Assembly: GCF_036345915.1 (NCBI RefSeq)
Contig: NZ_CP107785.1
Coordinates: 6,696,001 to 6,760,000 of the forward strand
Origin: Nocardia sp. NBC_00565
Lineage (GTDB): Bacteria; Actinomycetota; Actinomycetes; Mycobacteriales; Mycobacteriaceae
Reading direction: 5' to 3'
Length of the DNA stretch: 64,000 nt
Position numbers and translations under genes: made by a program. Numbering within the stretch: position 1 is the first letter of the stretch; each line of letters begins with the position of its first letter. Under the pieces are notes generated by a model. It was not told the DNA's origin, did no database searches, and saw only the letters and a list, made by a program, of their open reading frames with translations. Of the stretch, positions 51,338-60,709 are shown piece after piece.

Positions 51338-51916
51338 TCACCGCGTCCACCACGGATCGCGTCCGGTGAGCCCGATGACGCGATCCAGGTCCGGCGCGGT
51401 GGCGGCCACCGGCACGACCGGACCGAACAAGCCCGGTGTGCCCTCGGCCGGTGTCTCCCTGTGGAATTCGAGCAGGACGGCCAGATGGGACGGATCGGCG
51501 GCGGGTTGCTGACCGGTCGCCAGGGCCAGATCCCAACTGTGCACGACGGTTTCGTTCAATGCGATCATCGCCATCACCACCGCAGGGGCGCACACGCCGC
51601 CCGCCTCGGTCTCGCCGTCCCAGGCCGCAGGTTCGCGCCAGGCCTCGACCAACGCCTTCAGTTGGGCCGGAATCCGCGAACGCCAGTCATCGGGCAGCGC
51701 GGTCTCCGGCCCGACCGCCGGCGGGACGGAACGGCCGACGGCCTCCTTGGTCGCGGCCTGCCGGAATGCTTCGGTGAGCCCGATGACATGGGCGAGCAGG
51801 TCACGCACGGAGGTGTCGACGCAAGGCGTCGACGCGGTGAGCTGTTCGTCGGTAATGCCATCGACCACCGTTTCCATGGCGGACGCGGCGGGTTCGAGAT
51901 CGAAATTCGGGTGCAT
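51338..51916 (-). CDS. TIGR03086-type metal-binding protein (DinB / maleylpyruvate isomerase fold)
   Basis: 192 residues from ATG 51914-51916, with GAGGAGA upstream. The four-helix DinB-type bundle shows LAHVIGLTEAFRQAA and the later His in NETVVHSWDLALATGQ, two of the three metal His positions; TPCVDTSVRDLLAHVIG matches the first family motif. Mycothiol-dependent isomerase or transferase activity is typical of relatives; substrate unknown. Confidence 0.8.
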   Translation of the reverse strand: MHPNFDLEPAASAMETVVDGITDEQLTASTPCVDTSVRDLLAHVIGLTEAFRQAATKEAVGRSVPPAVGPETALPDDWRSRIPAQLKALVEAWREPAAWDGETEAGGVCAPAVVMAMIALNETVVHSWDLALATGQQPAADPSHLAVLLEFHRETPAEGTPGLFGPVVPVAATAPDLDRVIGLTGRDPWWTR

Positions 51917-52193
51917 CGGGTCTCCTCGGCAGCGGACATCACGCACTGATGGAGACGGGGCATGCCGGCGAAATTCATCGGTGCGCCGAACCGCGTAGCG
52001 ATCCGCACGCGTCCGAGGCGATCCGACGTATCGAGGAGCCCGAGTAGCAAGGAGGTTGCCGTGCAGCGCGACTAGGAGCATTCTCGACAGTGTTGGACTG
52101 TTGTCCGCCTGCGCTGTGATTTCCACAGCACCGGGTATTCGCTCCGCGAGACCGGGTACCCGTCCGAAAAGCATGCGCGGAGAGGAGTGAACG

Positions 52194-52436
52194 ATGACCG
52201 ATCACAGCACGTCCCGCACTCTGGACGAGGTTCCGGAAGCCGATCTCGTCGAGCAGTCCGTCCCCGCCTACCCCGAGGATCCCGCATACGCCGAAGACAC
52301 GGCGGACGACGGCGTCGAAAGCGATCTCGCGGCGGCGGTCGACCGGGACGCATTCAGCGCCGATCCGGCCGATGTCGTCGAACAGTCGATCGCGGTGCCC
52401 CTCGACGACGATCACGAACCTGGGCCTGGGTACTGA
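52194..52436 (+). CDS. Small acidic protein with internal repeat
   Basis: 80 residues, net strongly acidic, no Cys or membrane segment. A motif occurs twice: EADLVEQSVPAYPED (about 15-29) and PADVVEQSIAVPLDDD (about 58-73). GGAG precedes the ATG. Similar small acidic proteins with VEQ...PLDDD endings occur in mycobacteria and relatives, function unknown. It is convergent with menD. Confidence 0.6.
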   Translation: MTDHSTSRTLDEVPEADLVEQSVPAYPEDPAYAEDTADDGVESDLAAAVDRDAFSADPADVVEQSIAVPLDDDHEPGPGY

Positions 52437-52496
52437 CCCCTGCGTCGATCACACGACGCCGGCCATTGCCGAACTCGCGTCCGGCCGGATACGACC

Positions 52497-54131
52497 TCAC
52501 GGCGCGATCTTGGCGCGCACCGTCGCGTGTAGCTCGCGCAGGCTGGAGCGTTCGGTTGCCACTTCGAGCACGCGCAAACCGTGTGCGTGTCCGGCCAATT
52601 CGACCGCCAACTGCTCGGTATCGACCTGCTTGTGCGGGATGCGATACGCGGCGCACAGCGCGGCCAGGTCCATGCCGTGCGGTGTGCCGAAAACGCGCTC
52701 GAAGACACCCGCGTACTGCGGATCGCCCTGTTCGAGGAGTTCGAAGATGCCGCCGCCGTCGTCATTGGCGACCACGATGGTCAGATCGGCGGGGCGGGGT
52801 TCGCCGCGGCCGATGAGCAGACCGGCGGCGTCGTGCAGGAAGGTGAGGTCACCGATCAGCGCGATGGTGCGGCCGGTGTGGTGCAGTGCCGCGCCGACGG
52901 CCGTGGAGACGGTGCCGTCGATGCCTGCGACGCCACGGTTGGAGAGCACGTGGATGCCGGGACGCGGATGGGAGACCAGCGCCGCGTCCCGGACCGGGTT
53001 GGACGCGCCGAGCAGTAACTGGTCGCCCTCGTGTAGTGCGTCCATCACCACGGCGGCCACATGCAGGCCCGTCTGTTTCGGATGCCGGGCGAGTTCGGCG
53101 TGCACCACCTGGGTGGCCTTCGCATCCAGTTCCCGGCAGTACTCGAGCCACTCGGCGCGCGGCGCTCCCGTGGTGACCGCCCGGGTTCCGGTGCCGACCA
53201 CATTGCCGGAAACATCGGGCCAGCGCGGCCCGGTGGTGAGCGCGTAGACGGTGACGGCCGGATCCGCGAGCACCTTCGCGACCTGACGATGCAGGGTGGG
53301 ACGCCCGGTGATGATCGCCTGACGCGGCTTCAGCAGCGGCAACGCGAGCGGATGCAAGGCCGGGCCGTGCATGGGGGCGGTAGGTTCGGCGACCGTCGGC
53401 AGCGCGGCGAGCTCCGGACGCAGCCCCGCGCCATGGCCGGAGATGACCACGGTGTCGGGCGTCAGATCCAGGTCGAGCGGCACATCGAGCGTCGCGTACT
53501 GGGTGCAGGTCCAAGCCTCGCCGCTGACGCGTCCCGCGGGGGCGGATTCGCCCGGCGCGAGGTCGGGGACCAGCGGCTCACGCAATGGAATATCGAAATG
53601 CACCGGGCCGGCATTGCCGGAGCGGGTGCCGCGGGCCGCGGCGAGCACTCGGCAGACCGCCGAGCGCCACTGGCTGTTCTGCTGGCTGTAGGGCTCGGAT
53701 TCGGATTCCTGCTCGGCCAGCCCGAGGCTGATCGAAGCCCGGACCTGACTACCGAATAGGCCGAACTGTTCCACGGTCTGATTGGCACCGGAGCCGAGCA
53801 TTTCGTAGGGCCGGTTGGCGCTGAGCACCACCAGTGGAATCCGTGCGTAGTTGGCCTCCAGCACGGCGGGACCGAGATTGGCGACGGCGGTCCCTGAGGT
53901 CATCACGACCGGTACGGGCAGCCGACTGGCAACCGCCAGTCCAATGGCGAGAAACCCCGCGGTCCGTTCGTCGATGCGCATATGCAGCCGGAGTCGGCCC
54001 GCCGCGTCGGCCGCCTGGAGCGCGAAGGCCAGCGGCGCGTTCCTCGACCCCGGACACAGCACGACATCGCGCACACCACCGCGCGCGAGTTCGTCGACGA
54101 CCACCTGCGCCTGCGCTGTAGACGGATTCAC
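52497..54131 (-). CDS. menD: 2-succinyl-5-enolpyruvyl-6-hydroxy-3-cyclohexene-1-carboxylate synthase
   Basis: 544 residues, GTG start ([19 protein letters not shown]). ThDP enzyme: the catalytic glutamate segment [18 protein letters not shown], the [12 protein letters not shown] loop and the Mg-ThDP motif [11 protein letters not shown] ... [15 protein letters not shown]. It joins isochorismate and 2-oxoglutarate. The start overlaps the TGA of a 17-residue small ORF, which itself overlaps a repeat-derived small ORF, giving a chain of GTGA junctions. Confidence 0.95.
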   Translation of the reverse strand: MNPSTAQAQVVVDELARGGVRDVVLCPGSRNAPLAFALQAADAAGRLRLHMRIDERTAGFLAIGLAVASRLPVPVVMTSGTAVANLGPAVLEANYARIPLVVLSANRPYEMLGSGANQTVEQFGLFGSQVRASISLGLAEQESESEPYSQQNSQWRSAVCRVLAAARGTRSGNAGPVHFDIPLREPLVPDLAPGESAPAGRVSGEAWTCTQYATLDVPLDLDLTPDTVVISGHGAGLRPELAALPTVAEPTAPMHGPALHPLALPLLKPRQAIITGRPTLHRQVAKVLADPAVTVYALTTGPRWPDVSGNVVGTGTRAVTTGAPRAEWLEYCRELDAKATQVVHAELARHPKQTGLHVAAVVMDALHEGDQLLLGASNPVRDAALVSHPRPGIHVLSNRGVAGIDGTVSTAVGAALHHTGRTIALIGDLTFLHDAAGLLIGRGEPRPADLTIVVANDDGGGIFELLEQGDPQYAGVFERVFGTPHGMDLAALCAAYRIPHKQVDTEQLAVELAGHAHGLRVLEVATERSSLRELHATVRAKIAP

Positions 54132-54181
54132 GCCTCCAGCCTCTCAGACAGTTGCCTCGCCGTCTCCGTCACCCTGGTCAC
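54128..54181 (-). CDS. 17-residue small ORF coupling the menD leader to menD
   Basis: GTG 54179-54181 ([17 protein letters not shown]) overlaps the TGA of the preceding small ORF; its own TGA (54128-54130) overlaps the menD GTG. The sequence would form an amphipathic helix and may be the last helix of a lost upstream gene. Evidence is positional only. Confidence 0.35.
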   Translation of the reverse strand: MTRVTETARQLSERLEA

Positions 54182-54273
54182 ACTGGCACCTCGCCAGCGC
54201 TCGGCACCCTAGCGCTCGGCACCATTGTGCCCGAGGGGCCTGCGCCGATGGTTCGCTCGCTGCGCTCCCTCAC
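54178..54273 (-). CDS. 31-residue small ORF from repeat family B, upstream of menD
   Basis: GTG 54271-54273 opens VRERSERTIGAGPSGTMVPS, ending VPSAGEVPV. The TGA at 54178-54180 overlaps the next GTG. It has the SERSER start of the mceA, menE and grcC copies. Confidence 0.45.
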   Translation of the reverse strand: MRERSERTIGAGPSGTMVPSARVPSAGEVPV

Positions 54274-54275
54274 AC
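54182..54275 (-). repeat. Repeat family B, copy 4 (before menD)
   Basis: In the gene direction GTGAGGGAGCGCAGCGAGCG, AACCATCGGCGCAGG, a spacer, then two near-identical units GGTGCCGAGCGCTAGGG and GGTGCCGAGCGCTGGCGAGG. The second-half motif is duplicated here, while the first half is duplicated in the mceA copy. Confidence 0.7.
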
Positions 54276-54467
54276 ACAGGTGTTCGACTGGGATTTTGCC
54301 GCCCGCGCCCACCACCGGACGCGGGCGGCCGGAATGCGCCGCAGACCGAAATTCCACCTCACCGAAGTGGATTGGTATGCGGCGCAAACGATCACTGCTC
54401 ACGCGCCCACCACGGAGCGAGTCCTACAAGCGACCGTTCGCAGCGCCGCAGGCGCTGCAAATTCAAC

Positions 54468-54911
54468 TCAAGCGTGGCGCTGAACAAGGTCGCCCAGCCG
54501 GGGCAGGGCTTCGATGACGTTCTTCTTGGCCGAGGAGCGCATCGACGAGTAGACCTTCCTCAGCGCTGGCCGCGTCGAGGCTTCGGCACGCGCGTCGGTC
54601 ACCGCGAGCAAAGCCTCGGCGACCTCATCGGACTTGGCGACCAGCAGGTCGGCGAACTTGCCGGATCCCGTCGCCGTGTATTCCTGCCAGAACGGCTCCA
54701 GTTGCGATACGAGCTTGGGCGCCAAGGACTCCAGCGCGTCCGGCACGATGGACGGACTGATCTTCTTGACCGCCGCGTACCCACCCTTGACGGCCAGGCC
54801 CGACGCACCACCCTTGTCCGACACCTCGGCGTCCAGAACCTCCTTGGCATCGGCAAGGAAGGCCGTGCGCTTTGCGTCGTCGAGCAGGGATTCAGACAGT
54901 GCTGCAACCAC
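54468..54911 (-). CDS. DUF6918-like helical protein
   Basis: 147 residues from GTG 54909-54911, with GGAGG eight bases before it. All-helical: DDAKRTAFLADAKEVLDAEV, SDKGGASGLAVKGGYAAVKK and SIVPDALESLAPKLVSQLEP form the conserved DAEVxDKxGxSGxAVKxxYxxVK core of a family widespread in mycobacteria and Nocardia. No membrane segments, function unknown. Confidence 0.75.
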   Translation of the reverse strand: MVAALSESLLDDAKRTAFLADAKEVLDAEVSDKGGASGLAVKGGYAAVKKISPSIVPDALESLAPKLVSQLEPFWQEYTATGSGKFADLLVAKSDEVAEALLAVTDARAEASTRPALRKVYSSMRSSAKKNVIEALPRLGDLVQRHA

Positions 54912-55064
54912 TTTCAGGTTCCTCCGGATTGATGTCGATGAACGAGCGCACGCCACTATACGCACTGGTGCGCGTAGTCACACGGCGCTCTTGCGCAAAT
55001 GGGGCGCAGCCGGACGAAGTCCGCCGTCAGTCCTTGCGCGTGGCGAGCGGAGGCGGAGCCCCGC

Positions 55065-55802
55065 CTAAGGCTGCCACGGGAGCAATTGGATCATTAATCC
55101 TTCACAATCCGCAAGGACATTGCCCTGCTCATCGGCCAATTCCGCGGTGATGAAGGTCTTGCGCCCTTCGATGCGATCGACGCGACCGCGGACCGTCAGC
55201 GACTGTTCCAGCGGAGTGATCTTGCGATAGTTCACATGCAGATACGCGGTGCGGCTGATCGGTCGCCCGGCGTAGTGCACGATCATGCCGAGCAGGTCGT
55301 CGAAGAGCAGCGGCAGCACGCCGCCATGCGCCGCGCCATTGCCGCCGAGATGGTAGCGGCGGAACTCACCGGTCATCTCGATGCCGTCGGGCCCGGCCTC
55401 GACCACCCGCCACGGCAGCAGCAAAAGGCTGCCGCGCCCGGGCAATTCGACGGCGCGCCCCGCGGGGCCCTGGAGTTCGGGCGCGCGGTAGGGCTCGAGC
55501 AGTTCGTTCAACTCGCGCACCTTCGCGAGCGCGTCACCGAAGACCTCGTCCGGGGCATCGACAGAGACGGCCAGATCCTGCAGCGTGCGCATGGCCTCGA
55601 CGAACGGCGCGAAGTTCGCCCCGATCCGCGCGCGGGAGACCTTGGGGAAGCCGCCGTGCCGCTCGTACCGGGATTCGTCCACCGCGCTGTGGTCGATGCG
55701 CGGACCGGCCGATCGCCCATCCGGAACCTGTTTCACTGCCTCACGCCCACCCGTCTCCCGACCGCCACCCCTTATGGAATCGCTACCCGATGCTGCACTC
55801 AT
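55065..55802 (-). CDS. PaaI-type acyl-CoA thioesterase
   Basis: 245 residues. The C-terminal hotdog domain (about 145-240) contains the active-site region YHLGGNGAAHGGVLPLLFDD and HVNYRKITPLEQSLTVRGRV; a long N-terminal helical part (about 45-115) is typical of the mycobacterial paralogues. Divergent from menB, whose open frame overlaps its start by a few bases. In this location it could hydrolyse DHNA-CoA, the MenB product, but that is inference from position only. Confidence 0.8.
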   Translation of the reverse strand: MSAASGSDSIRGGGRETGGREAVKQVPDGRSAGPRIDHSAVDESRYERHGGFPKVSRARIGANFAPFVEAMRTLQDLAVSVDAPDEVFGDALAKVRELNELLEPYRAPELQGPAGRAVELPGRGSLLLLPWRVVEAGPDGIEMTGEFRRYHLGGNGAAHGGVLPLLFDDLLGMIVHYAGRPISRTAYLHVNYRKITPLEQSLTVRGRVDRIEGRKTFITAELADEQGNVLADCEGLMIQLLPWQP

Positions 55803-55927
55803 ACCTGCACGGTATCGCGTTGTTTTACACCGTCAAGTCGAACTCGTCGGTAACCGGATCGGCGCCAGCGCAGTTTGCCGGGAAGTCGCTGACCACTTGT
55901 GCACGGACGCGGGCAATAATCACTCGG

Positions 55928-56821
55928 GTGACGTTCAACCCGAAGCTATGGCGGCCCGTTCCAGGGTTCGAGAATCTGACCGACATCACCTACCACCGGC
56001 ATATCGACCAGGGCACCGTCCGCGTGGCCTTCGATCGGCCGGAGGTGCGCAACGCATTCCGCCCCCATACGGTCGATGAGCTCTATCGCGCACTCGATCA
56101 CGCCAGGATGTCCGCCGACGTGGGCGCGGTCCTGATCACCGGCAACGGCCCGAGTCCCAAAGACGGCGGCTGGGCCTTCTGCTCCGGCGGCGACCAGCGC
56201 ATCCGCGGTCGCAGCGGCTATCAGTACGCCGAGGGCGAGACCGCCGACACCGTCGACCAGGCCCGTGCGGGACGGCTGCACATCCTCGAGGTGCAGCGGC
56301 TGATCCGGTTCATGCCGAAGGTGGTCATCGCGCTGGTGAACGGCTGGGCCGCGGGTGGCGGGCACAGCCTGCATGTGGTCTGCGATCTGACCCTGGCCAG
56401 CCGCGAGCAGGCCCGGTTCAAGCAGACCGACGCCGACGTCGGCAGCTTCGACGGCGGTTACGGCAGCGCCTATCTCGCGAAAATGGTCGGCCAGAAATTC
56501 GCGCGCGAAATCTTCTTCCTCGGCCGCCCCTACACCGCCGAGGAAATGCATCAGATGGGCGCGGTGAACAAGGTTGTCGATCACGCCGAACTGGAGGATG
56601 TCGCGCTGGAGTGGACCGCCGATATCAACGGCAAATCCCCGCAGGCCCAGCGCATGCTGAAGTACGCGTTCAACCTGCTCGACGACGGCCTGGTCGGCCA
56701 GCAGCTCTTCGCGGGCGAGGCCACCCGGATGGCCTATATGACCGATGAAGCGGTCGAGGGCCGCGACGCCTTCCTGGAGAAGCGCAAGCCGGACTGGGCG
56801 CCCTACCCCTGGTATTTCTGA
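55928..56821 (+). CDS. menB: 1,4-dihydroxy-2-naphthoyl-CoA synthase
   Basis: 297 residues from GTG 55928-55930. Crotonase fold with the MenB signatures GGWAFCSGGDQRIRGRSGYQ and NGWAAGGGHSLHVVCDLTLA (oxyanion hole), QTDADVGSFDGGYGSAYLA, and the C-terminal VEGRDAFLEKRKPDWAPYPW. The aspartate of FCSGGDQR belongs to the active-site loop. A longer frame to ATG 55790 is possible but overlaps the divergent thioesterase and lacks conservation. AATAAT eight bases before the GTG would suit a leaderless mRNA. Confidence 0.95.
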   Translation: MTFNPKLWRPVPGFENLTDITYHRHIDQGTVRVAFDRPEVRNAFRPHTVDELYRALDHARMSADVGAVLITGNGPSPKDGGWAFCSGGDQRIRGRSGYQYAEGETADTVDQARAGRLHILEVQRLIRFMPKVVIALVNGWAAGGGHSLHVVCDLTLASREQARFKQTDADVGSFDGGYGSAYLAKMVGQKFAREIFFLGRPYTAEEMHQMGAVNKVVDHAELEDVALEWTADINGKSPQAQRMLKYAFNLLDDGLVGQQLFAGEATRMAYMTDEAVEGRDAFLEKRKPDWAPYPWYF

Positions 56822-56822
56822 G

Positions 56823-57215
56823 ATGGACATCCTGAGCAGCCGGGTCATTCTGCGGCCGGCCGACTACCGAACGACTCTCGCGTTCTACCGCGATGGACTC
56901 GGGTTGGCGATCGCGCGGGAGTATCCGGGCGGCACGGTTTTCTTCGCTGGACAGTCGCTGGTCGAGGTGGCCGCGCACGGTGGATCGGGCAATTCCACGG
57001 CCTTCGAAGGCGCGCTCTGGCTGCAGGTACGCGACATTTCGGACGCGGCGGCCGAGCTCGCTCTGCGGGGCATTCGCATCGATCGGCCGCCGGTTCAGGA
57101 GCCGTGGGGACTGATCGAAATGTGGGTGCGCGATCCGGACGGGGTGCCGATCGTTTTGGTCGAGGTGCCTGCCGAGCATCCGATTCGGCGGGATTCGCGC
57201 TGGTCACCGGATTGA
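56823..57215 (+). CDS. VOC family protein
   Basis: 130 residues. The ATG lies one base after the menB TGA, so translation is probably coupled. Paired beta-alpha-beta units are seen in RVILRPADYRTTLAFYRDGL and PWGLIEMWVRDPDGVPIVLV; Glu residues (SLVEVAAHG, LVEVPAEHP) could bind metal. Its tie to the men genes is positional; substrate unknown. Confidence 0.8.
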   Translation: MDILSSRVILRPADYRTTLAFYRDGLGLAIAREYPGGTVFFAGQSLVEVAAHGGSGNSTAFEGALWLQVRDISDAAAELALRGIRIDRPPVQEPWGLIEMWVRDPDGVPIVLVEVPAEHPIRRDSRWSPD

Positions 57216-57472
57216 TCGCGGCGGCAGCGGCGGCTCGGGCGAACGGCCCGAGTTGCCAATGCCGACCCCGGCGAGGACGATAACGCACGGATGGCCACCC
57301 GACCGCCGACGTCCGGGTGACCGCCACTGAGTACCGTCCTCCGAGTGAATCGCAGTCTCGATGTCTGGCGTACCCGAGTTCCGTTCCCCTGACGCGGCAC
57401 AAGCTTCACGGCGCCGCCCCAGCAACCGACCCGTTCCACCCGAGGCGGCGGCGACATGACACGATCAGCGTC

Positions 57473-57549
57473 GTGAGGGAGCGCAGCGAGCGAACCACAG
57501 GCACAACGCCTCTGGGCACAACGGAGACAAGCGACAGCGAGGCGAAGTT
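57473..57549 (+). repeat. Repeat family B, copy 5 (before menE)
   Basis: GTGAGGGAGCGCAGCGAGCG, AACCACAGGCACAAC, a spacer, then ACAAGCGACAGCGAGGCGAA. The first 22 bases are identical to the menD copy, although the two copies are on opposite strands and 3.2 kb apart. The 257 bp before it, after the VOC gene, show nothing else. Confidence 0.7.
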
Positions 57550-57553
57550 GTGA
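57473..57553 (+). CDS. 26-residue small ORF from repeat family B, before menE
   Basis: GTG 57473-57475 opens VRERSERTTGTTPLGTTETS, ending SDSEAKL. Its TGA (57551-57553) overlaps the menE GTG as GTGA. This copy is the shortest and closest to the downstream start. The frame remains open further upstream, so the real start is uncertain. Confidence 0.45.
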   Translation: MRERSERTTGTTPLGTTETSDSEAKL

Positions 57554-58710
57554 GTAAAAGTCTGCGGACGCTGCCGATGCCCACCGGATCGAGACTCGGC
57601 GATGTAGTGCCACATTTGCGCGAAGTGCTGGAGGGCAACGGCCCCGCATGGTTGCCGATACCCGCCAGCGACCGCCGGGAAGCCCAGCGCCTGAGCGATG
57701 CGCTATCCCCGGGCGAGCCGATCGATGACGAGGTGGCGCTCGTGGTGTCCACCTCGGGCACCACAGGTGTCCCGAAGGGCGCCATGCTCAGCTCCGCGGC
57801 GCTGCGGGCCAGCGGGACCGCGACGCATGATCGACTCGGCGGTCCCGGCACCTGGCTGCTTGCCCTGCCGATCCACCACATCGCGGGTATTCAGGTGCTG
57901 TTGCGCAGCATCCTCGCCGATACCGAACCCACTGTGCTCGACGTCTCGGGCGGCTTCCTACCCGAGGCGCTCGCCGGTGCCATCTCCGGGATGCGCGGTG
58001 AGCGCCGGTACACGGCACTGGTCCCGACCCAGCTCATCAAGGCCCTGGACGCACCCGTCGCCGCGGCGGCGCTGACCCAGTTGGACGGCGTGCTCGTCGG
58101 CGGCGCGGCCACCCCGGCACCGGTCTACGAACGCGCGAAAGCAGCCGGTATCAACGTCGTTCGCACCTATGGCATGAGCGAGACCTGCGGCGGCTGCGTG
58201 TACGACGGTGTCGCGCTGGACGGCACCGAGATTCGCATCGAGGACGGCCGCGTAGTGCTCGGCGGTGCGATGATCGCATCCGGCTACCGCGGCCAGCCGG
58301 ACCATCCGGCGTTCGCCGAACCCGGCTGGTTCCGGACCGAGGACGCGGGCACCTATGAGAACGGTGTGCTCAGCATCAGCGGACGACTCGACGAGGCGAT
58401 CTTGACCGGCGGGCTGCTGGTGATCCCGCAGGTGGTGGAGGCCGTGCTGATCACGCATCCCGGGATCAGCGAATGCGTGGTGCTCGGACTGCCGGACGAC
58501 CGGCTCGGTCAGCGGGTCGCGGTCGCGGTGGTACCCACCGCCGGGGCCGCCCCGACACTCGAGCAATTGCGTGAACATGTTGTACGGGAGCTCGGCTCGT
58601 TCGCCGCGCCCCGCGAACTGGCACTGTTGGATGAGCTCCCGCTGCGCGGTCCCGGTAAGCCGGATCGCGCCAAGCTCCGCGAACACCTGTCCGCCTCTAC
58701 GCGTCTTTAA
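57550..58710 (+). CDS. menE: o-Succinylbenzoate-CoA ligase
   Basis: 386 residues, GTG start. Adenylate-forming enzyme: P-loop STSGTTGVPKGAM, TYGMSETCGGCVYDG (A5 motif), GRLDEAILTGGLLV hinge and the C-terminal GPGKPDRAKL lysine for the first half reaction. Compared with other acyl-CoA ligases it lacks about 100 N-terminal residues, which is normal for mycobacterial MenE. It acts just before MenB. Confidence 0.93.
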   Translation: MSKSLRTLPMPTGSRLGDVVPHLREVLEGNGPAWLPIPASDRREAQRLSDALSPGEPIDDEVALVVSTSGTTGVPKGAMLSSAALRASGTATHDRLGGPGTWLLALPIHHIAGIQVLLRSILADTEPTVLDVSGGFLPEALAGAISGMRGERRYTALVPTQLIKALDAPVAAAALTQLDGVLVGGAATPAPVYERAKAAGINVVRTYGMSETCGGCVYDGVALDGTEIRIEDGRVVLGGAMIASGYRGQPDHPAFAEPGWFRTEDAGTYENGVLSISGRLDEAILTGGLLVIPQVVEAVLITHPGISECVVLGLPDDRLGQRVAVAVVPTAGAAPTLEQLREHVVRELGSFAAPRELALLDELPLRGPGKPDRAKLREHLSASTRL

Positions 58711-58820
58711 GCGCCGGACCTAGGTGCGTCGGCCGGAGCAAGAGCGCGCGATCGCGGTGCAAGGATGCGCGACATCGCGGTGCAAGTGCCGTGCAAGACG
58801 CGGGCCGCAAAGTCTTGGGC

Positions 58821-59810
58821 ATGACTTCTTTCGCACCAACTTCAGCGCTCGCCGTAGAGGCGGACGGCCTGGTCAAGGTGTTCGGGGAACAGCGCGCCGT
58901 CGACGGTGTGAGCCTGGCGGTTCCGCAGGGCTCGGTCTACGGCGTGCTCGGACCGAACGGCGCAGGCAAGACCACGACCATCCGCATGCTGGCCACCCTG
59001 CTCCGTCCCGACGGCGGCAGTGCCCGCATCTTCGGCCGTGACGTCGTTCAGGAACCGACGGCCGTCCGTTCCCTGGTCGGCGTCACCGGACAGTATGCCT
59101 CGGTCGACGAGGACCTCTCCGCCACCGAAAACCTGATCATCTTCTCCCGCCTGCTCGGCCTGAGCCGGATCGACTCCCGGCGCAAAGCGGTCGAACTGCT
59201 CGAGGAGTTCGACCTCACCGAGGCGGCGAACAAGCCGCTCAAGAACTTCTCCGGCGGTATGCGGCGTCGCCTCGATCTGGCCGCCAGCTTGATCGCGACA
59301 CCGCCGCTGCTGTTCCTCGACGAGCCGACCACCGGTCTCGACCCGCGCACCCGCGCCCAGATGTGGGAGACCATCCGCCGTCTGGTCCGCGAGGGCGCGA
59401 CGGTGCTGCTCACCACGCAGTACCTGGACGAGGCCGATCAGCTCGCCGACCGGATCGCCGTCATCGACCACGGCAAGGTGATCGCCGACGGCACCGCCGA
59501 CGAACTCAAGTCCTCGGTCGGCGGCTCGGCACTGCATCTGACCCTGGTCGATCGGGCCCAGCTCGACGAGGCCCGCCGCGTTGTCGGCGACTTCCTCGGT
59601 GTCGAGGCCCAGATCACGCCGGAGGCCGGTCGCTTGACGGCACCGCTCAAGGACGCGGGCATGACCGCAGATCTGCTGATCCGCCTGCGCGAGTGGGAGA
59701 TCGCGATCGACGAGATCACCGTCAGCAAGCCGAGCCTCGACGAGGTCTTCCTCACCATTACCGGCCACCCGGCCGACGACGACAACGATTCGGAACGGAG
59801 CGCGGCATGA
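58821..59810 (+). CDS. ABC transporter ATPase, DrrA type
   Basis: 329 residues from ATG 58821. Walker [21 protein letters not shown], signature [16 protein letters not shown], Walker [22 protein letters not shown]-loop replaced by the usual [14 protein letters not shown] with Gln, typical of DrrA. The C-terminal DUF4162-like part ([20 protein letters not shown]) is complete. Drug or lipid export is expected. It overlaps the permease gene by four bases. Confidence 0.9.
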   Translation: MTSFAPTSALAVEADGLVKVFGEQRAVDGVSLAVPQGSVYGVLGPNGAGKTTTIRMLATLLRPDGGSARIFGRDVVQEPTAVRSLVGVTGQYASVDEDLSATENLIIFSRLLGLSRIDSRRKAVELLEEFDLTEAANKPLKNFSGGMRRRLDLAASLIATPPLLFLDEPTTGLDPRTRAQMWETIRRLVREGATVLLTTQYLDEADQLADRIAVIDHGKVIADGTADELKSSVGGSALHLTLVDRAQLDEARRVVGDFLGVEAQITPEAGRLTAPLKDAGMTADLLIRLREWEIAIDEITVSKPSLDEVFLTITGHPADDDNDSERSAA

Positions 59811-60643
59811 CAACCATCACCGCACCAAACCCGGCGCGGCACGCCGCGCCCACCGCGATCCCGGAAGCCAGCAACAACATCGGCCTCCGCAAGACCGTCG
59901 AGACCTCGATCACAATGGCCTACCGCGGCATCTTGAAAATCAAGCACAATCCGGAACAACTGTTCGATGTGACGATTCAACCGATCCTGTTCACCGCGCT
60001 GTTCGCCTACATCTTCGGCGGGGCCATCGGCGGCAACGTGCACGACTACCTGCCGATCCTGATCCCCGGCATCCTGGTGCAGACGGTCATCCTGACCTCG
60101 GTGGTGACCGGCACCCAGTTGCGCGAGGATATGGACAGGGGCGTCTTCGACCGGTTCAAATCCCTGCCCATTTCCCGCATTTCGGCGCTGGCGGGCGCAC
60201 TGATCGCCGATATGGTGCGCTACAGTCTCGCGACCGTGCTCACCGTGGTCGTCGGGCTGTGCCTCGGCTACCGTCCCGGCGGCGGATTCGTCGGTGTCGT
60301 GGTCGCCGGTCTGGTGGTGATCTTCTGCTCGTTCGCGGTCAGCTGGATCTGGGCGCTGGTCGGCGTCACCGGTAAGAGCGCCGCTGGCGTGCAAGGCATC
60401 TCGATGATGATCATGTTCCCGCTGACCTTCATGTCCGGCGCGTTCGCACAGGTCAGCACCATGCCGGGCTGGCTGCAGGGGATCAACCACGCGAACCCGA
60501 TCTACTACATGGTCAACGCGGCCCGAGAGTTGATGAACGGCAATATCTACAGCAGCGATCTGATCTGGTCGCTGGTGGGCTCGGTGATCGTGATCGCGAT
60601 CTTCGCGCCGCTCGCGGTCCGGGCGTACATGCGCCGGGCGTAA
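59807..60643 (+). CDS. ABC-2 type permease, DrrB type
   Basis: 278 residues from ATG 59807-59809 (ATGA overlap with the ATPase). Six membrane helices are seen, with the ABC-2 motif region LREDMDRGVFDRFKSLPISR and MMIMFPLTFMSGAFAQVSTM, then GINHANPIYYMVNAARELMN. One ATPase and one permease suggest a homodimeric exporter. No resistance or biosynthesis genes adjoin, so the substrate cannot be told. Confidence 0.9.
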   Translation: MTTITAPNPARHAAPTAIPEASNNIGLRKTVETSITMAYRGILKIKHNPEQLFDVTIQPILFTALFAYIFGGAIGGNVHDYLPILIPGILVQTVILTSVVTGTQLREDMDRGVFDRFKSLPISRISALAGALIADMVRYSLATVLTVVVGLCLGYRPGGGFVGVVVAGLVVIFCSFAVSWIWALVGVTGKSAAGVQGISMMIMFPLTFMSGAFAQVSTMPGWLQGINHANPIYYMVNAARELMNGNIYSSDLIWSLVGSVIVIAIFAPLAVRAYMRRA

Positions 60644-60664
60644 CGCTCGGGTTCGACCGTTATG

Positions 60665-60709
60665 CGAAAGTCGCGGTGGGAGACGCTAAGTCACCCATCG
60701 CGACTTTCG
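60665..60709. terminator. Bidirectional terminator
   Basis: CGAAAGTCGCG at 60665-60675 pairs with CGCGACTTTCG at 60699-60709, with further pairing GTGGG/CACCC inside. It ends the DrrB gene and overlaps the stop of the convergent regulator. Confidence 0.75.

Noticed and set aside
55051..55066. AGGCGG-AGCC-CCGCCT hairpin at the thioesterase 3' end
   Set aside because: Only six base pairs, overlapping the stop codon; too weak to call a terminator.
55790..55927. Longer menB start at ATG 55790
   Set aside because: The additional 46 residues have no MenB similarity and overlap the start of the divergent thioesterase.
59363..59806. Extension of the DrrB frame upstream to 59363
   Set aside because: It is a shifted reading of the ATPase gene; the ATGA overlap at 59807 marks the real start.
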